Part shown: one piece after another, positions 9,652 through 19,332 of the stretch
How positions within the stretch are numbered: position 1 is the stretch's first letter
Layout of the letters: each line of letters opens with the position of its first letter
Source: Mangrovicoccus sp. HB161399
GTDB taxonomy: Bacteria > Pseudomonadota > Alphaproteobacteria > Rhodobacterales > Rhodobacteraceae
Assembly (NCBI RefSeq): GCF_013184745.1
Contig: NZ_JAATVU010000006.1
Coordinates: 106,982-170,981 of the forward strand
Direction: 5' to 3'
DNA length: 64,000 nt
Translations under genes and position numbers: made by a program
Notes under the pieces: generated by a model
What the model saw: only the letters and a program-made list of their open reading frames with translations
The model's database searches: none
Told to the model about the DNA's origin: nothing

Positions 9652-10290
9652 TCAGCCGCGCAGCCCGTCCAGCGCGATATCGAGCGCCGTGCGGAACCGT
9701 CGGCAGCGCTCGTCCAGGCATTGCTGCGTTCCCGGGTCCATCAGCTGAACCACAAGGTTCTGATGGATCATGTCGAGCAGGATCGACGAGACCAGCGCGG
9801 TATCCGCCGGGCGGATCTCGCCGCGCAGAATCGCGCGGTCCAGCTCCGCCCGGACGATTCCCATCGCCCGCTGGCGCAGCTTGCGCATGAATTCGCGGGC
9901 CATCTCGGGCCGGGCCGGCGCCTCGGCGATGATGCAGCGGAAGATTTCCAGCGGCAGCGCCGTCGGGCATTCCTCGCGCGGCTCGAGGATCAGCGTCAGC
10001 CGCTCGGCCAGCGGCAGGCCCTCCGCCTCCGCGGGCAGGTCGCGGATGAACTGGCAGCCGACCTTGTCGAAATAGGCGGTGAACAGCGCGCCGCGGTCCT
10101 CGAAGATCTCGTAGAGCGTGCGCTTCGACATGCCGGCGCGCCGCGCGACTTCCGCCATGGTCAGGCTGCCCGCGCCGCCTTCCTCGTAGACCAGGTCGAG
10201 CGCGTCGAGCACCAGAGCGCGCCGCGCCGCCTGCCCCAGGGCGGCCGGCCTGCCGCGGCGGCGCATCTTGCCGCAAACCTCGGTAACCAC
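9652..10290 (-). CDS. TetR/AcrR-family repressor of the adjacent RND pump
   Basis: A 212-residue regulator with an N-terminal helix-turn-helix (TMAEVARRAGMSKRTLYEIF, about residues 44-63) followed by a helical ligand domain with low identity to named members. I chose the GTG at 10290 because it follows AAGGAGGA at ideal spacing; an in-frame ATG at 10320 has no such site and would overlap a palindrome. The gene is divergent from the efflux adaptor, with about 170 bp between them carrying two inverted repeats. This is the classic arrangement of a local repressor released by pump substrates, so control of the pump and of itself is a sound inference. The inducer is unknown. Confidence 0.88.
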   Translation of the reverse strand: MVTEVCGKMRRRGRPAALGQAARRALVLDALDLVYEEGGAGSLTMAEVARRAGMSKRTLYEIFEDRGALFTAYFDKVGCQFIRDLPAEAEGLPLAERLTLILEPREECPTALPLEIFRCIIAEAPARPEMAREFMRKLRQRAMGIVRAELDRAILRGEIRPADTALVSSILLDMIHQNLVVQLMDPGTQQCLDERCRRFRTALDIALDGLRG

Positions 10291-10314
10291 AGCAATTCCT
10301 CCTTCAGCCACTCT

Positions 10315-10332
10315 GATCACGTCATCGTGATC
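10315..10332. promoter_or_regulatory. Palindrome in the tetR-efflux divergent region
   Basis: GATCACG and CGTGATC form perfect 7-bp arms around TCAT. It lies about 25 bp upstream of the tetR start and may be an autoregulatory site. Its different sequence from the palindrome at 10389-10412 argues against both being bound by the same protein. Confidence 0.4.
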
Positions 10333-10388
10333 CGAAACCCGGTCGCTTCCTCTGCCGCGCCGGGCTTGCCAAGCGGGGGATTCCGCAT

Positions 10389-10412
10389 TTATGAAACCCC
10401 TGAGTTTCGTAA
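10389..10412. promoter_or_regulatory. Probable TetR-family operator upstream of the RND adaptor
   Basis: TTATGAAAC and GTTTCGTAA form 9-bp arms (8 of 9 paired) separated by six bases. The size and symmetry fit an AcrR/TetR operator, and it ends 47 bp before the adaptor ATG, where it would cover the promoter. Binding by the divergent TetR protein is inferred. Confidence 0.6.
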
Positions 10413-10459
10413 TTCAAGACCAGGGGCCGCGCAAGGTTCCCGCACGCGGAGTGCCAGAC

Positions 10460-11620
10460 ATGTGTTCCACCCGAATTTCCCGTCCCCTCCCGGCCCTTGC
10501 GCTCGCTTTCTGCGCGCTGGCCCTGCCCGCCGCGGCGCAGCAGGGCGGCGGACAGCGCCCGCCGAGCCCGGTCACCGTCGTCACGCTGGACCCGCAGCAG
10601 ATCACGCTGACCTCCACCCTGCCCGGCCGCGTCGTCGCCTCCGGCATCGCCGAGGTGCGCCCGCAGGTGGCGGGAATCATCACCGAGCGCCATTTCAAGG
10701 AAGGCAGCCATGTCGAGCAGGGCGACCTGCTCTATTCGATCGACCCGGCGACCTACGAGGCGGCGGTGAAGCAGGCCAAGGCCTCGGTCGCGGCGGCGGA
10801 AGCGTCGCTGGCCGCCACGCAGCGCGACGAGAAGCGGGTGTCCGAACTGCTCGACCGCCGCGTCGGCACGCAGCAGGCCGTGGATGACGCCCGCACCGAG
10901 CGCGAGCAGGCCGAGGCGCAGCTTCTTGTGTCGCAGGCGCAGCTGGCCTCCGCGCAGATCGAGCTGGACCGTACCTCGATCCATGCCCGCCTTTCCGGCG
11001 AGATCGGCCGGTCGGACGTGTCCGAGGGCGCGCTGGTGACCACCGGCCAGACCACCGCGCTGGCGGTGATCCGCAACATCGACACGGTCTATGTCGACGT
11101 GACCCAATCGGCTGCCGACGTGCTGCGCTGGCGCCGCCGCGGCGATGCCACGCAGCCGGGGGTCGAGGACCAGACGGTGCAGCTGCGCCTCGCCGACGGC
11201 ACGGTCTACGAGCAGACCGGCACGCTGACCGCCGCCGAACCGCATGTCGACGAGCAGACCGGCGTTGTCGTGCTGCGCCTGACCTTCGACAATCCCGCCA
11301 AGCTGCTGCTGCCGGGCATGTATGTCCAGGTGGAGATGCCGACCGCGACCGTCAACGACGTCTATCTCGTGCCGCAGGAAGGCGTGACCCGCGACCGCCG
11401 CGGCAACCCGATGGCGATGGTGGTCAATTCCGAGAACGTGGTCGAGACGCGCCAGCTGGACATCATCCAGGACCGCGGCAACAGCTGGATCGTCGACAGC
11501 GGGCTGAACCCGGGCGACAAGGTGATCGTTGCCGGCCTGCAGAAGACCGCCCCCGGCGCCACCGTCGCCCCCCAGGAGCGCGAGGCCCCGGCCGACGCCT
11601 CCGGTGCCGCATCGGAATGA
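10460..11620 (+). CDS. RND efflux periplasmic adaptor (AcrA/MexA family)
   Basis: A 386-residue membrane-fusion protein that joins an inner-membrane RND pump to an outer-membrane channel. The chosen ATG (after GGAG) begins a signal peptide with a hydrophobic core and an ALPAAAQQ cleavage region; there is no lipobox Cys at the cleavage site, unlike AcrA, so it is probably not lipidated. The biotinyl-lipoyl halves flank a helical hairpin (about residues 100-165, rich in Ala/Glu/Gln), followed by beta-barrel and membrane-proximal domains (LLPGMYVQVEMP). The open frame continues upstream to 10391 but would then add a non-signal leader. It is followed 47 bp later by the permease and presumably co-transcribed. 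Confidence 0.92.
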   Translation: MCSTRISRPLPALALAFCALALPAAAQQGGGQRPPSPVTVVTLDPQQITLTSTLPGRVVASGIAEVRPQVAGIITERHFKEGSHVEQGDLLYSIDPATYEAAVKQAKASVAAAEASLAATQRDEKRVSELLDRRVGTQQAVDDARTEREQAEAQLLVSQAQLASAQIELDRTSIHARLSGEIGRSDVSEGALVTTGQTTALAVIRNIDTVYVDVTQSAADVLRWRRRGDATQPGVEDQTVQLRLADGTVYEQTGTLTAAEPHVDEQTGVVVLRLTFDNPAKLLLPGMYVQVEMPTATVNDVYLVPQEGVTRDRRGNPMAMVVNSENVVETRQLDIIQDRGNSWIVDSGLNPGDKVIVAGLQKTAPGATVAPQEREAPADASGAASE

Positions 11621-11667
11621 GCCGTCCCCACGGCCCGTTCTGATCCCCAGTTTCCCGGAGTACCTCC

Positions 11668-14600
11668 ATGGCCCGCTTCTTCATCGACCGACCGATCTTT
11701 GCCTGGGTGATCTCGATCATCATCATGGGCATCGGCCTCCTGTCGATCTTCTCCCTCCCGGTCTCGCAATACCCGCAGATCGCGCCGCCCTCGGTGCAGA
11801 TCCGCGCCACCTATCCCGGCGCCTCGGCCGAGACCGTCGCCAATACCGTCACCCAGGTCATCGAACAGCAGATGACCGGGCTCGACGGGATGCGCTACAT
11901 GTCCTCGAGCTCTACCTCGGCGGGCTCGGCGCAGATCACCCTGACCTTCGAGACCGGCACCGATCCGGACATCGCCCAGGTCCAGGTCCAGAACAAGCTC
12001 AGCCAGGCCAGCTCGCTCCTGCCCGAGGCGGTGCAGCGCCAGGGCGTGACCGTGCAGAAAAGCTCGGCGGGCTTCCTGATGGTCGTGGGCCTCGTCTCCC
12101 CCGACGGCACGTTCCAGCAGGCCGACCTTTCGGACTACCTGGTGTCGAACCTCGTCGACGATCTCAGCCGGGTCGAGGGCGTGGGCAACGTGCAGGTCTT
12201 CGGCGGGCAATATGCGATGCGCATATGGCTCGACCCGGCCAAGCTCGCCGCCTACGAGCTGACCCCCTCGGACGTGGTTGCGGCTGTTTCGGAAGAAAAC
12301 GCGCAGATTTCGGCGGGCGCCTTCGGCACCCGGCCGGCCCCCGACGGGCAGATGCTGAACGCCACGATCACGGCGCAGTCGCTGTTGTCGACGCCCGAGG
12401 ATTTCCGCCAGATCGTGCTGCGCGCCGAAACCGACGGCGGGCTCGTGCTGCTCGATGACGTCGCGAAGGTGGAAATCGGCGCCGAGAACTACTCCACCAT
12501 CGCCCATTACAACCGCGGTCCGTCCTCGGGCATGGCGATCAGCCTGGCGCCCGGCGCCAACGCGCTCGACACCGCGACGCGGGTGAAGGAACGCGTGGCG
12601 GAATTCGCCCGGTTCTTCCCGGAGGGCATGGAATACGTCATCCCCTTCGACACCACGCCCTTCGTCGAGATCTCGATCCACGAGGTGGTCAAGACGCTGA
12701 TCGAGGCCATCGTGCTGGTGTTCTTCGTGATGCTGCTGTTCCTGCAGAACCTGCGGGCGACGATCATCCCCACCCTCGCAGTTCCGGTCGTTCTGCTCGG
12801 CACCTTCGGGATCATGGCCGCGCTCGGCTTCTCGATCAACACGCTGACCATGCTTGCCATGGTTCTGGCGATCGGCCTGCTGGTCGACGACGCCATCGTG
12901 GTGGTGGAGAACGTCGAGCGGATCATGCACGAGGAGGGCCTCGGCCCGGTCGAGGCCACGCGCAAGTCGATGGACCAGATCACCGGCGCGCTGATCGGCA
13001 TCGCCATGGTGCTGTCGGCCGTGTTCGTGCCGATGGCCTTCTTCGGCGGCTCCACCGGCGTGATCTACCAGCAGTTCTCGGTCACCATCGTCTCGGCCAT
13101 GGCGCTGTCGGTGCTGGTCGCGCTGACCCTGACGCCCGCGCTCTGCGCGACGATCCTGAAGAACACGCCGCACAAGAAGAAAGGCTTCTTCGGCCTCTTC
13201 AACCGCGGCTTCGACAAGGTGAACAACGGCTATGGCGGCTTCGTCGGCTACCTGGTCAAGCGTCCGCTGCGCGTCGGCCTCCTCTACCTGCTGATCGGCG
13301 CGGGCGTGGTGACGCTGTTCCAGCGCACGCCGACCGGCTTCCTGCCCGACGAGGACCAGGGCATCCTCTTCACCCTGATCCAGGCGCCGTCGGGCGCCAC
13401 CGCCGAGCGCACCGAAGCGGTCGTGCGCCAGGTCGAGAACTACTTCCTCGACCAGGAATCCGAGAACGTCCAGGCAATGTTCGGCGTCACCGGCTTCTCC
13501 TTCGCAGGCCAGGGCCAGAACATGGGCCTCGCCTTCGTGCGGCTGAAGGACTGGGAGGAACGCACCCGTCCCGACCAGAGCGCCCAGGCCATCGCGGGCC
13601 GCGCCTTCCCGGCCTTCATGGGCATCCAGGACGCCATGGTCTTCCCGATCGTGCCGCCCTCGGTGATCGAGCTCGGCAACGTCTCGGGCTTCGACTTCTA
13701 CCTGCAGGCGCGCGGCGGCCAGACGCACGAGCAGCTGCTGGAAGCCCGCAACCAGCTTCTCGGCATGGCTGCGCAGAGCCCGCTGATCGGCTCCGCCCGG
13801 CCCTCGGGGCTGGAGGATGCAGCGCAGTACAAGCTCGACATCGACTGGCGCAAGGCCGGCGCGATGGGGGTTTCGGCCTCCGACGTCGGCAACCTGCTGA
13901 ACGTCGCATGGGCGGGCAGCTACGTGAACGACTTCATCGACAACGGCCGGATCAAGAAGGTCTATGTCCAGGGCGAGGCCGGATCCCGCGCAACGCCGTC
14001 GGACATCGAGCAATGGCGCGTGCGCAACGACTCCGGCGGGCTGGTGCCGTTCTCGAACTTTTCCGAAGGCATCTGGACCTACGGCCCGCAGGGCGTCGTG
14101 CGCTACAACGGCGTGCCCTCGATGCAGATCCAGGGCTCGCCCGCGCCGGGCGTGACCACCGGCGAAGCGATGGCGGAGATGGAGCGGCTCGTCTCGCAGC
14201 TGCCCGAGGGCTACAACCTGGCCTGGACCGGCCTGTCGCTGGAGGAAGTCGAATCCGGCAACCAGGCGCCGATGCTCTACGCTCTGTCGCTGGCTGCGGT
14301 GTTCCTGTCGCTCGCCGCGCTCTACGAAAGCTGGTCGATCCCCTTCGCGGTGATGCTGGCCATGCCGATCGGCGTGCTGGGCGCGCTGGCCGGGGCCTGG
14401 GTCGGCGGGTTCGAGAACGGCGTGTTCTTCCAGGTGGGCCTGCTGACCGTGATCGGCCTGACCGGCAAGAACGCGATCATGATCGTGGAATTCGCCCGCG
14501 ACCGCTACACGGCCGGCGAGCCGCTGCTGGAGGCGGTGCGCGAGGCCTCGAAGCAGCGCTTCCGCCCGATCATCATGACCTCGATGGCCTTCTCGCTCGG

Positions 14601-14790
14601 CGTGCTTCCGCTGGTCCTGTCGACCGGCGCGGGCTCCGGCGGGCGGACGGCAATCGGCTCGGGCGTGCTCGGCGGCACGATCTCGGCGACCGTGCTGGGC
14701 GTGCTCTTCGTGCCGGTCTTCTTCGTGGTCGTGGCGCGTCTGACCCGTCGCCGGAATCCCGCCGCCGCGGCCCCGGCCGGACAGGCCTGA
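11668..14790 (+). CDS. RND multidrug efflux permease (AcrB/MexB, HAE1 family)
   Basis: A full-length 1040-residue pump. It opens with the family signature [20 protein letters not shown], has the periplasmic porter loops between TM1-TM2 and TM7-TM8, and carries the paired Asp of the proton relay in TM4 ([15 protein letters not shown]). The second half has matching motifs ([14 protein letters not shown], conserved TM10 Lys). It uses the proton gradient to export hydrophobic drugs or bile-salt-like compounds from the periplasm. GGAG precedes the ATG. No TolC-like outer-membrane factor is encoded here, so a channel from elsewhere in the genome is needed. The gene ends just before a strong terminator. 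Confidence 0.95.
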   Translation: MARFFIDRPIFAWVISIIIMGIGLLSIFSLPVSQYPQIAPPSVQIRATYPGASAETVANTVTQVIEQQMTGLDGMRYMSSSSTSAGSAQITLTFETGTDPDIAQVQVQNKLSQASSLLPEAVQRQGVTVQKSSAGFLMVVGLVSPDGTFQQADLSDYLVSNLVDDLSRVEGVGNVQVFGGQYAMRIWLDPAKLAAYELTPSDVVAAVSEENAQISAGAFGTRPAPDGQMLNATITAQSLLSTPEDFRQIVLRAETDGGLVLLDDVAKVEIGAENYSTIAHYNRGPSSGMAISLAPGANALDTATRVKERVAEFARFFPEGMEYVIPFDTTPFVEISIHEVVKTLIEAIVLVFFVMLLFLQNLRATIIPTLAVPVVLLGTFGIMAALGFSINTLTMLAMVLAIGLLVDDAIVVVENVERIMHEEGLGPVEATRKSMDQITGALIGIAMVLSAVFVPMAFFGGSTGVIYQQFSVTIVSAMALSVLVALTLTPALCATILKNTPHKKKGFFGLFNRGFDKVNNGYGGFVGYLVKRPLRVGLLYLLIGAGVVTLFQRTPTGFLPDEDQGILFTLIQAPSGATAERTEAVVRQVENYFLDQESENVQAMFGVTGFSFAGQGQNMGLAFVRLKDWEERTRPDQSAQAIAGRAFPAFMGIQDAMVFPIVPPSVIELGNVSGFDFYLQARGGQTHEQLLEARNQLLGMAAQSPLIGSARPSGLEDAAQYKLDIDWRKAGAMGVSASDVGNLLNVAWAGSYVNDFIDNGRIKKVYVQGEAGSRATPSDIEQWRVRNDSGGLVPFSNFSEGIWTYGPQGVVRYNGVPSMQIQGSPAPGVTTGEAMAEMERLVSQLPEGYNLAWTGLSLEEVESGNQAPMLYALSLAAVFLSLAALYESWSIPFAVMLAMPIGVLGALAGAWVGGFENGVFFQVGLLTVIGLTGKNAIMIVEFARDRYTAGEPLLEAVREASKQRFRPIIMTSMAFSLGVLPLVLSTGAGSGGRTAIGSGVLGGTISATVLGVLFVPVFFVVVARLTRRRNPAAAAPAGQA

Positions 14791-14817
14791 TCCGCCGGCG
14801 GACCGGCTGCAAGGCGC

Positions 14818-14847
14818 AAGGGCAGGACCTCCGGGTCCTGCCCTTTT
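14818..14847 (+). terminator. Rho-independent terminator after the RND operon
   Basis: AAGGGCAGGACC pairs perfectly with GGTCCTGCCCTT (12 bp) across a TCCG tetraloop, followed by a T run. It closes the adaptor-permease operon. Confidence 0.9.
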
Positions 14848-14957
14848 CCGTTGCCGCAGAGCCGACGACGCGACGATCCGGGCGCTTTCGGTCGGCGGCG
14901 GCTTGTGGCCCTATGCCCGCAGAACGGGGCGGCAGATCCGCCCGCGCAGGGGACAAG

Positions 14958-15986
14958 ATGGCAGAAGCGATTTTCCATATCGGCATGGGCAAGACCGGGA
15001 CCTCTTCGATCCAGGCAGCCCTGCTCGGCAATTCCGCGGCATTGGAGGCCGCCCGGACGCGCTACATGGGCATGTGGATGGAACATCTCGACCCTGCTTT
15101 CGGCGGCTTCGCGGGCTTCCTCAAGTTCCGCGACCAGCCGCAGGAGAATTTCGCGCCGCAAGCCGAACGGCTCGCGCGGATGATGGAGGAGGCCGGGCGG
15201 GACGGCGGGCCGCAGCGCTTCATCTTCTCCAACGAGGCCTATCTGCCGCTGCTCGGCACGTTCCGCCCGTTCTTCGCCGCGCTGGCGGAGCTGGTCGATC
15301 TCAGGATCGTCGCCTATGCCCGCCCCGCGGGCAGCTGGCTGCCTTCGGCCTGCGCGCAATGGGCGCTCCTGCACAAGACCAATGCCGGGCCGATCGAGAC
15401 GCTCGGGGAGGCCGGCACGCGGCTGATGGTGCAGTACGAGCCGATCCCCCAGTGGCATGACATGTTCGGCGACCGGATGGTCCTCCGCCTCTTCCACCAG
15501 GGCATCGACATCCTGGAGGATTTCAGCACGGTGATCGGCGTGCCGCTGGGGTCGGACGGGTTCCAGCGCCAGGCAAGGCTGCCGATCTCCGACCAGATCC
15601 TGCGCGCGGCGATCAACAACCAGATGCAGCCGCCCTGCCTGCCGGACCTGGCCGAGCGCGTGTACCTGCCGCAGCCCCGCGGCGGCCTGACCGGATCGGT
15701 CTCGGGCAAGTTCCGCCACCTCTTCGACAACAGCCAGCTGCGCCCGGTGATCGACGCGCATGCGCCGATGCTGCGCGAGATCGAGGCCAAGACCGGGATT
15801 GACCTGATCTCGGAACCGATTGCCCCGACCCCGGCCTACGATGCCGGGCTGGTAGCCGACGAGCTGATCGGCAGCCTGCTCGACATCACGGCCCGCCAGG
15901 CGCTGCAGCTGCGCCGGTCGGAGAAGCGGATCGGCGAACTGGAAACGCGGCTGGAGGCGCTGGAGAAGCGCCTGTCCGGAGGCTAG
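14958..15986 (+). CDS. Sulfotransferase-like P-loop protein with C-terminal coiled coil
   Basis: A 342-residue protein. Near the N-terminus is HIGMGKTGTSSIQ, the pattern used by bacterial PAPS-dependent sulfotransferase-like proteins to hold the 5'-phosphosulfate. A later FSNEAY and VAYARPAGSW resemble the second nucleotide-contact region. The last 30 residues form a heptad coiled coil (RIGELETRLEALEKRL). ATG follows AGGGGA at good spacing. It stands alone after a terminator and converges with the ydiJ-like gene. The acceptor (capsule, lipid or other surface glycan) cannot be read from context. A true sulfotransferase is likely but not certain because the family is diverse. Confidence 0.72.
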   Translation: MAEAIFHIGMGKTGTSSIQAALLGNSAALEAARTRYMGMWMEHLDPAFGGFAGFLKFRDQPQENFAPQAERLARMMEEAGRDGGPQRFIFSNEAYLPLLGTFRPFFAALAELVDLRIVAYARPAGSWLPSACAQWALLHKTNAGPIETLGEAGTRLMVQYEPIPQWHDMFGDRMVLRLFHQGIDILEDFSTVIGVPLGSDGFQRQARLPISDQILRAAINNQMQPPCLPDLAERVYLPQPRGGLTGSVSGKFRHLFDNSQLRPVIDAHAPMLREIEAKTGIDLISEPIAPTPAYDAGLVADELIGSLLDITARQALQLRRSEKRIGELETRLEALEKRLSGG

Positions 15987-16426
15987 CGGTCCCGCCTGCG
16001 GACCGGGCGGGCAGACTGCCTCTGCGCGGCGCGCGGCGCCGGACAGGTCAGGCGCCGGCGGAAGACATGCATTTCCGGGCAGACAATGGCGACCTGCACG
16101 CCTCCGGCTGTCGGCGCGTGACCGGTCGGCTGACGGCCACGGCAGCCGGGATCCGACCCTGCGCTTGCGGAACCGCCCGCCTCCCCGCCCAACCAGCTGG
16201 GGACCATGCAACCGGTCCGGCGCCATGCCGGCCGGGACCGGCATCGGGAATGCCAGCGCGGCTGTGCAAGCCCGGCCGCCTCTGACATGAGCCGCGGGCC
16301 GCTCCCGATCTCGGGCGCCGCCGCGGAAACGCCAGGCAGCCGGGTTCCCGCTTTCCGGCGCCCTTCCCTGCGGTCCCTCGCGGACCGCAACTGCCGGTCC
16401 GCGCCCGCGGGTCGTGTCCCGGCCGG
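15987..16426. other. 440-bp convergent intergenic region, no gene seen
   Basis: GC-rich sequence between two convergent genes. Short GC-rich inverted repeats are present near 15991-16011 but no clear U-tract terminator. Open frames on both strands show no recognisable protein. Confidence 0.5.
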
Positions 16427-19267
16427 CTAGCGGGCCGCCTCCAGCCGGTCGGCGATCAGGCCAAGCGGATGGCGAAGCACGCGCCCGGCCTGCCGGACGG
16501 CCTGGCAGCGGCAGGAAAACCCGGTCGCCGCCGCATCCTCCGCCCCGGCCAGCGGCGCGGCCCAGGACATGTCGAACAGCCGCTCCGACACCTCGCGGTG
16601 GCGCGCCTTGTGGCCGAACATCCCGGCCATGCCGCAGCAGCCCGTCGCCGGGGTTTCCGCAGCGATACCCACGGCCGCAAGGACCGCAGCCCAGTCCTTC
16701 CGCGCCGCAGGAGCCCCGGTTGCCTCGGTGCAATGGGCGAAAACCGTGGCGCTGCCCCCCGCGGCCTGCGGGAACGCCCTTCCGCCCGCCGCTTCGGCCG
16801 CCAGGAATTCCTGCGGCAGCATCACCTCCGGCAGCTTGCGCCCGGCCTTGGCGTAATCCTGCCGCAGCGCCATGACGAAGGCAGGGTCCAGCCCGATCAT
16901 CGGCGCGCCGGTCTCCGCCCCCGCCTCCAGCGCCGCCTGCAGCCGGTCCGCCATCTTCGCGAAGCCCGCCCGGTCGCCCAGATCGCCCGCCAGCTTGCCC
17001 GCAGGCAGCATGTCGACGAAGCGCGGCCGGTAGCCGAGCGCCGCCAGACCGCGCCGCACGTCCTCCTGCGCCGCGCCGTCATAGAGCGCCGAGAACCAGT
17101 CCATCCAGACCAGAACCGTGCCCTCGGACAGGGCCCCCTGTCCCAGCTCCGCCACGCTGATCCGCGCCTCGGCAGGCAGCGGCCCGGCCAGTTCGGCGGG
17201 CAGGTCGGTCATCCCCATGGCCTTGCCCGCCAGCCCCGAAACCAGCGGCCAGACCGGCCGCAGCAGCGGAGCGGCGCGGATCATCCACGGGCTGAACCGC
17301 TCGCCCATCAGCGCCAGCCGGTCGGCGAGCGGGCGGGCATGGCGGGAATGGTAGTCCTCCAGGAAGGCCGCGCGCATCGCCGGGATGTCCACTTGCACCG
17401 GGCAGGTCGAGGCGCACGCCTTGCAGCCGAGGCAAGTGTCGAGCACGCCTAGGATCTCGGCCTCGTCCACCGTCTGCGTGCCCGTCCGCCGGTCCTCGTG
17501 CCACGCCCTGAGCGCATCGGCCCGGCCCTTCGGCGAATGGCGCAGGTCGCCGGTCGCCTTGAAGGACGGGCACATCGGCGTCGCGGCGGCATAGCTGAGG
17601 CACTGCGCGTTGCCGTTGCAGCGGAAGGCCTTCTCCAGCGGGTCGCCCTCGGGCGCGTTGAAGGGGCGGAACGGCGTGGTCGCGATCCCCATCACCGGCG
17701 CGCCGTTCGACACAAGCTTGCCCGGGTTGAACCGCCCCGCGGGATCGAAGGCGGCCTTCACGCCCTGCAGCGCGCGATAGGCCTCGGCGCCGATCCAGCC
17801 TTCCAGATAGGCACCGCGCACGCCCTTGCCGTGCTCGCCCCAGAAGATGCCGCCATGCCGGTTCACCAGCGCGAAAATCTCGTCCGAGACGGCCTGCAGC
17901 CGCGCCCGGTCGGCCCCGCTGTCGATATCCAAGGCGGGGCGGATATGCAGGCAGCCGACATCGACATGGCCGTAGATGCCGAAGCCGAGCCCATGGCTGC
18001 GCAGGATGCCGAGGAAGCCATCGAGGAAGTCGGGCAGCTCCTCGGGCGGCACGACGCAATCCTCGACGAAGGCGACCGGGCGGGCGCGGCCCTCGACCTT
18101 GCCCAGGAGCCCGACGCCGGCGGAACGGATCGCCCAGAGCTCGCGGATCTCCTCGGGGTCCCCGGCGACATGGACAGCGCGGATGCCCGGCAGGCCGGCC
18201 AGCCGGTCGCGGCAGGCGGCCAGCCGCGCGGCCAGGTCCTGCGGATCGTCGCCGTTGAACTCCACGAAAGTGTACGCCGGGGCGGTGCCCGCAGCGGGGC
18301 GCAGCGCCTCCGGCAGGCGGCCGAGCAGACCGGCATCGCCCGCCAGCTGCGCCACGCGCTCGTCCATCACCTCGATCGCGGTCGGGTCGTCGGCCAGCAG
18401 CGGCACCCCCGCCGCCAGCGAGTCGCGGAAACTTGCGAAGGCGGCAACGACCAGCCGCTTCTCCTTCGCCAAGGGGCGCAGCTTCAGCCGGAGCCGGGTG
18501 ATCGGCCCCAGCGTGCCCTCGGAGCCGGGGAAGAGCCGCCACCACTCGAAGCCGCCCTCTTCGGGACAGGCACGTTCCAGATCATAGCCGGTGAAGCGCC
18601 GGTTCAGCCGTGGCGTGGCGGCAATGAAGGCGTCGCGGCCCGCGCGTGCCGCCGTCTCGGCTGCGTCCAGCATCGGCCGCGCCCAATCCGGGGCGGGCGC
18701 GAGGCTGGACACCAGCCCCTGACCGCGGGCAATCTCCACGCCGATGAGGTTGTCCGACGTCTTGCCGTAGACGCGCGACCCCTTGCCCGAGGCATCGGTC
18801 GAGACCATGCCGCCGACCACGCAGCGGGTCGAGGTGGAGGTCTCGGGCGCGAAGAACACGCCATGGGGCCTGAGCTGCGCGTTGAGGTCGTCGAGCACGA
18901 TGCCCGGCTCGACATCCGCCCACTGCCCCTCCGGATCGACCGCGATCAGCCGGTGCATGTGGCGCCGCATGTCGAGGATCACGCCGCGGTTCAGGCTCTG
19001 CCCGTTGGTGCCGGTGCCGCCGCCGCGCGCGGTCAGCGGGATCGCGTCGAAGGGCGGCGTCTCCAGCACGGTCATCGCCGCCACCACGTCGGCGGCATCC
19101 ATCGGCGCGAGGATCAGGTCGGGCAGGATGCGGTAGACCGAGTTGTCCGTCGACATGGCCGCGCGCAGGGCGCTGTCGCGCTCGATCTGCCCGCGGAACC
19201 CGGCATCCTCCAGCGCGGCGGGCAGGCGGGACAGGCTCTGGCGGAAAGCGGGGTCTTGGGCGGTCAC
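16427..19267 (-). CDS. FAD-linked / Fe-S dehydrogenase, YdiJ (D-2-hydroxyglutarate dehydrogenase) type
   Basis: A 946-residue fusion. The N-terminal half is a PCMH-type FAD domain (GGGTGTNGQSLNRGVILD, about residue 77) plus the FAD-oxidase C domain; the C-terminal half binds Fe-S clusters (CLGCKACASTCPVQVDIP near 605-622) and ends with CCG-type heterodisulfide-reductase-like repeats (CCGMAGMFG near 875). This order matches YdiJ of E. coli, which oxidises D-2-hydroxyglutarate, though other D-2-hydroxyacids are possible. I chose the GTG at 19267 because AAGGAG lies just before it; the longer frame to 19312 has no ribosome site. It is divergent from a LysR gene, the usual sign of local activation. 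Confidence 0.87.
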   Translation of the reverse strand: MTAQDPAFRQSLSRLPAALEDAGFRGQIERDSALRAAMSTDNSVYRILPDLILAPMDAADVVAAMTVLETPPFDAIPLTARGGGTGTNGQSLNRGVILDMRRHMHRLIAVDPEGQWADVEPGIVLDDLNAQLRPHGVFFAPETSTSTRCVVGGMVSTDASGKGSRVYGKTSDNLIGVEIARGQGLVSSLAPAPDWARPMLDAAETAARAGRDAFIAATPRLNRRFTGYDLERACPEEGGFEWWRLFPGSEGTLGPITRLRLKLRPLAKEKRLVVAAFASFRDSLAAGVPLLADDPTAIEVMDERVAQLAGDAGLLGRLPEALRPAAGTAPAYTFVEFNGDDPQDLAARLAACRDRLAGLPGIRAVHVAGDPEEIRELWAIRSAGVGLLGKVEGRARPVAFVEDCVVPPEELPDFLDGFLGILRSHGLGFGIYGHVDVGCLHIRPALDIDSGADRARLQAVSDEIFALVNRHGGIFWGEHGKGVRGAYLEGWIGAEAYRALQGVKAAFDPAGRFNPGKLVSNGAPVMGIATTPFRPFNAPEGDPLEKAFRCNGNAQCLSYAAATPMCPSFKATGDLRHSPKGRADALRAWHEDRRTGTQTVDEAEILGVLDTCLGCKACASTCPVQVDIPAMRAAFLEDYHSRHARPLADRLALMGERFSPWMIRAAPLLRPVWPLVSGLAGKAMGMTDLPAELAGPLPAEARISVAELGQGALSEGTVLVWMDWFSALYDGAAQEDVRRGLAALGYRPRFVDMLPAGKLAGDLGDRAGFAKMADRLQAALEAGAETGAPMIGLDPAFVMALRQDYAKAGRKLPEVMLPQEFLAAEAAGGRAFPQAAGGSATVFAHCTEATGAPAARKDWAAVLAAVGIAAETPATGCCGMAGMFGHKARHREVSERLFDMSWAAPLAGAEDAAATGFSCRCQAVRQAGRVLRHPLGLIADRLEAAR

Positions 19268-19332
19268 GTGGGGCACTCCTTCGGGTCGGGCGCATATTGA
19301 CCGCTCGGGCAAGTTCTTTGAAATGGAAAGTT

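Noticed and set aside
11362..14013. 883-residue open frame antisense to the RND permease
   Set aside because: Mirror of a full-length AcrB-type gene; no recognisable protein features.
13908..14957. In-frame upstream extension of the sulfotransferase-like protein
   Set aside because: It would overlap the RND permease by 880 bp and cross a terminator; the ATG at 14958 has a good ribosome site and starts the family N-terminus.
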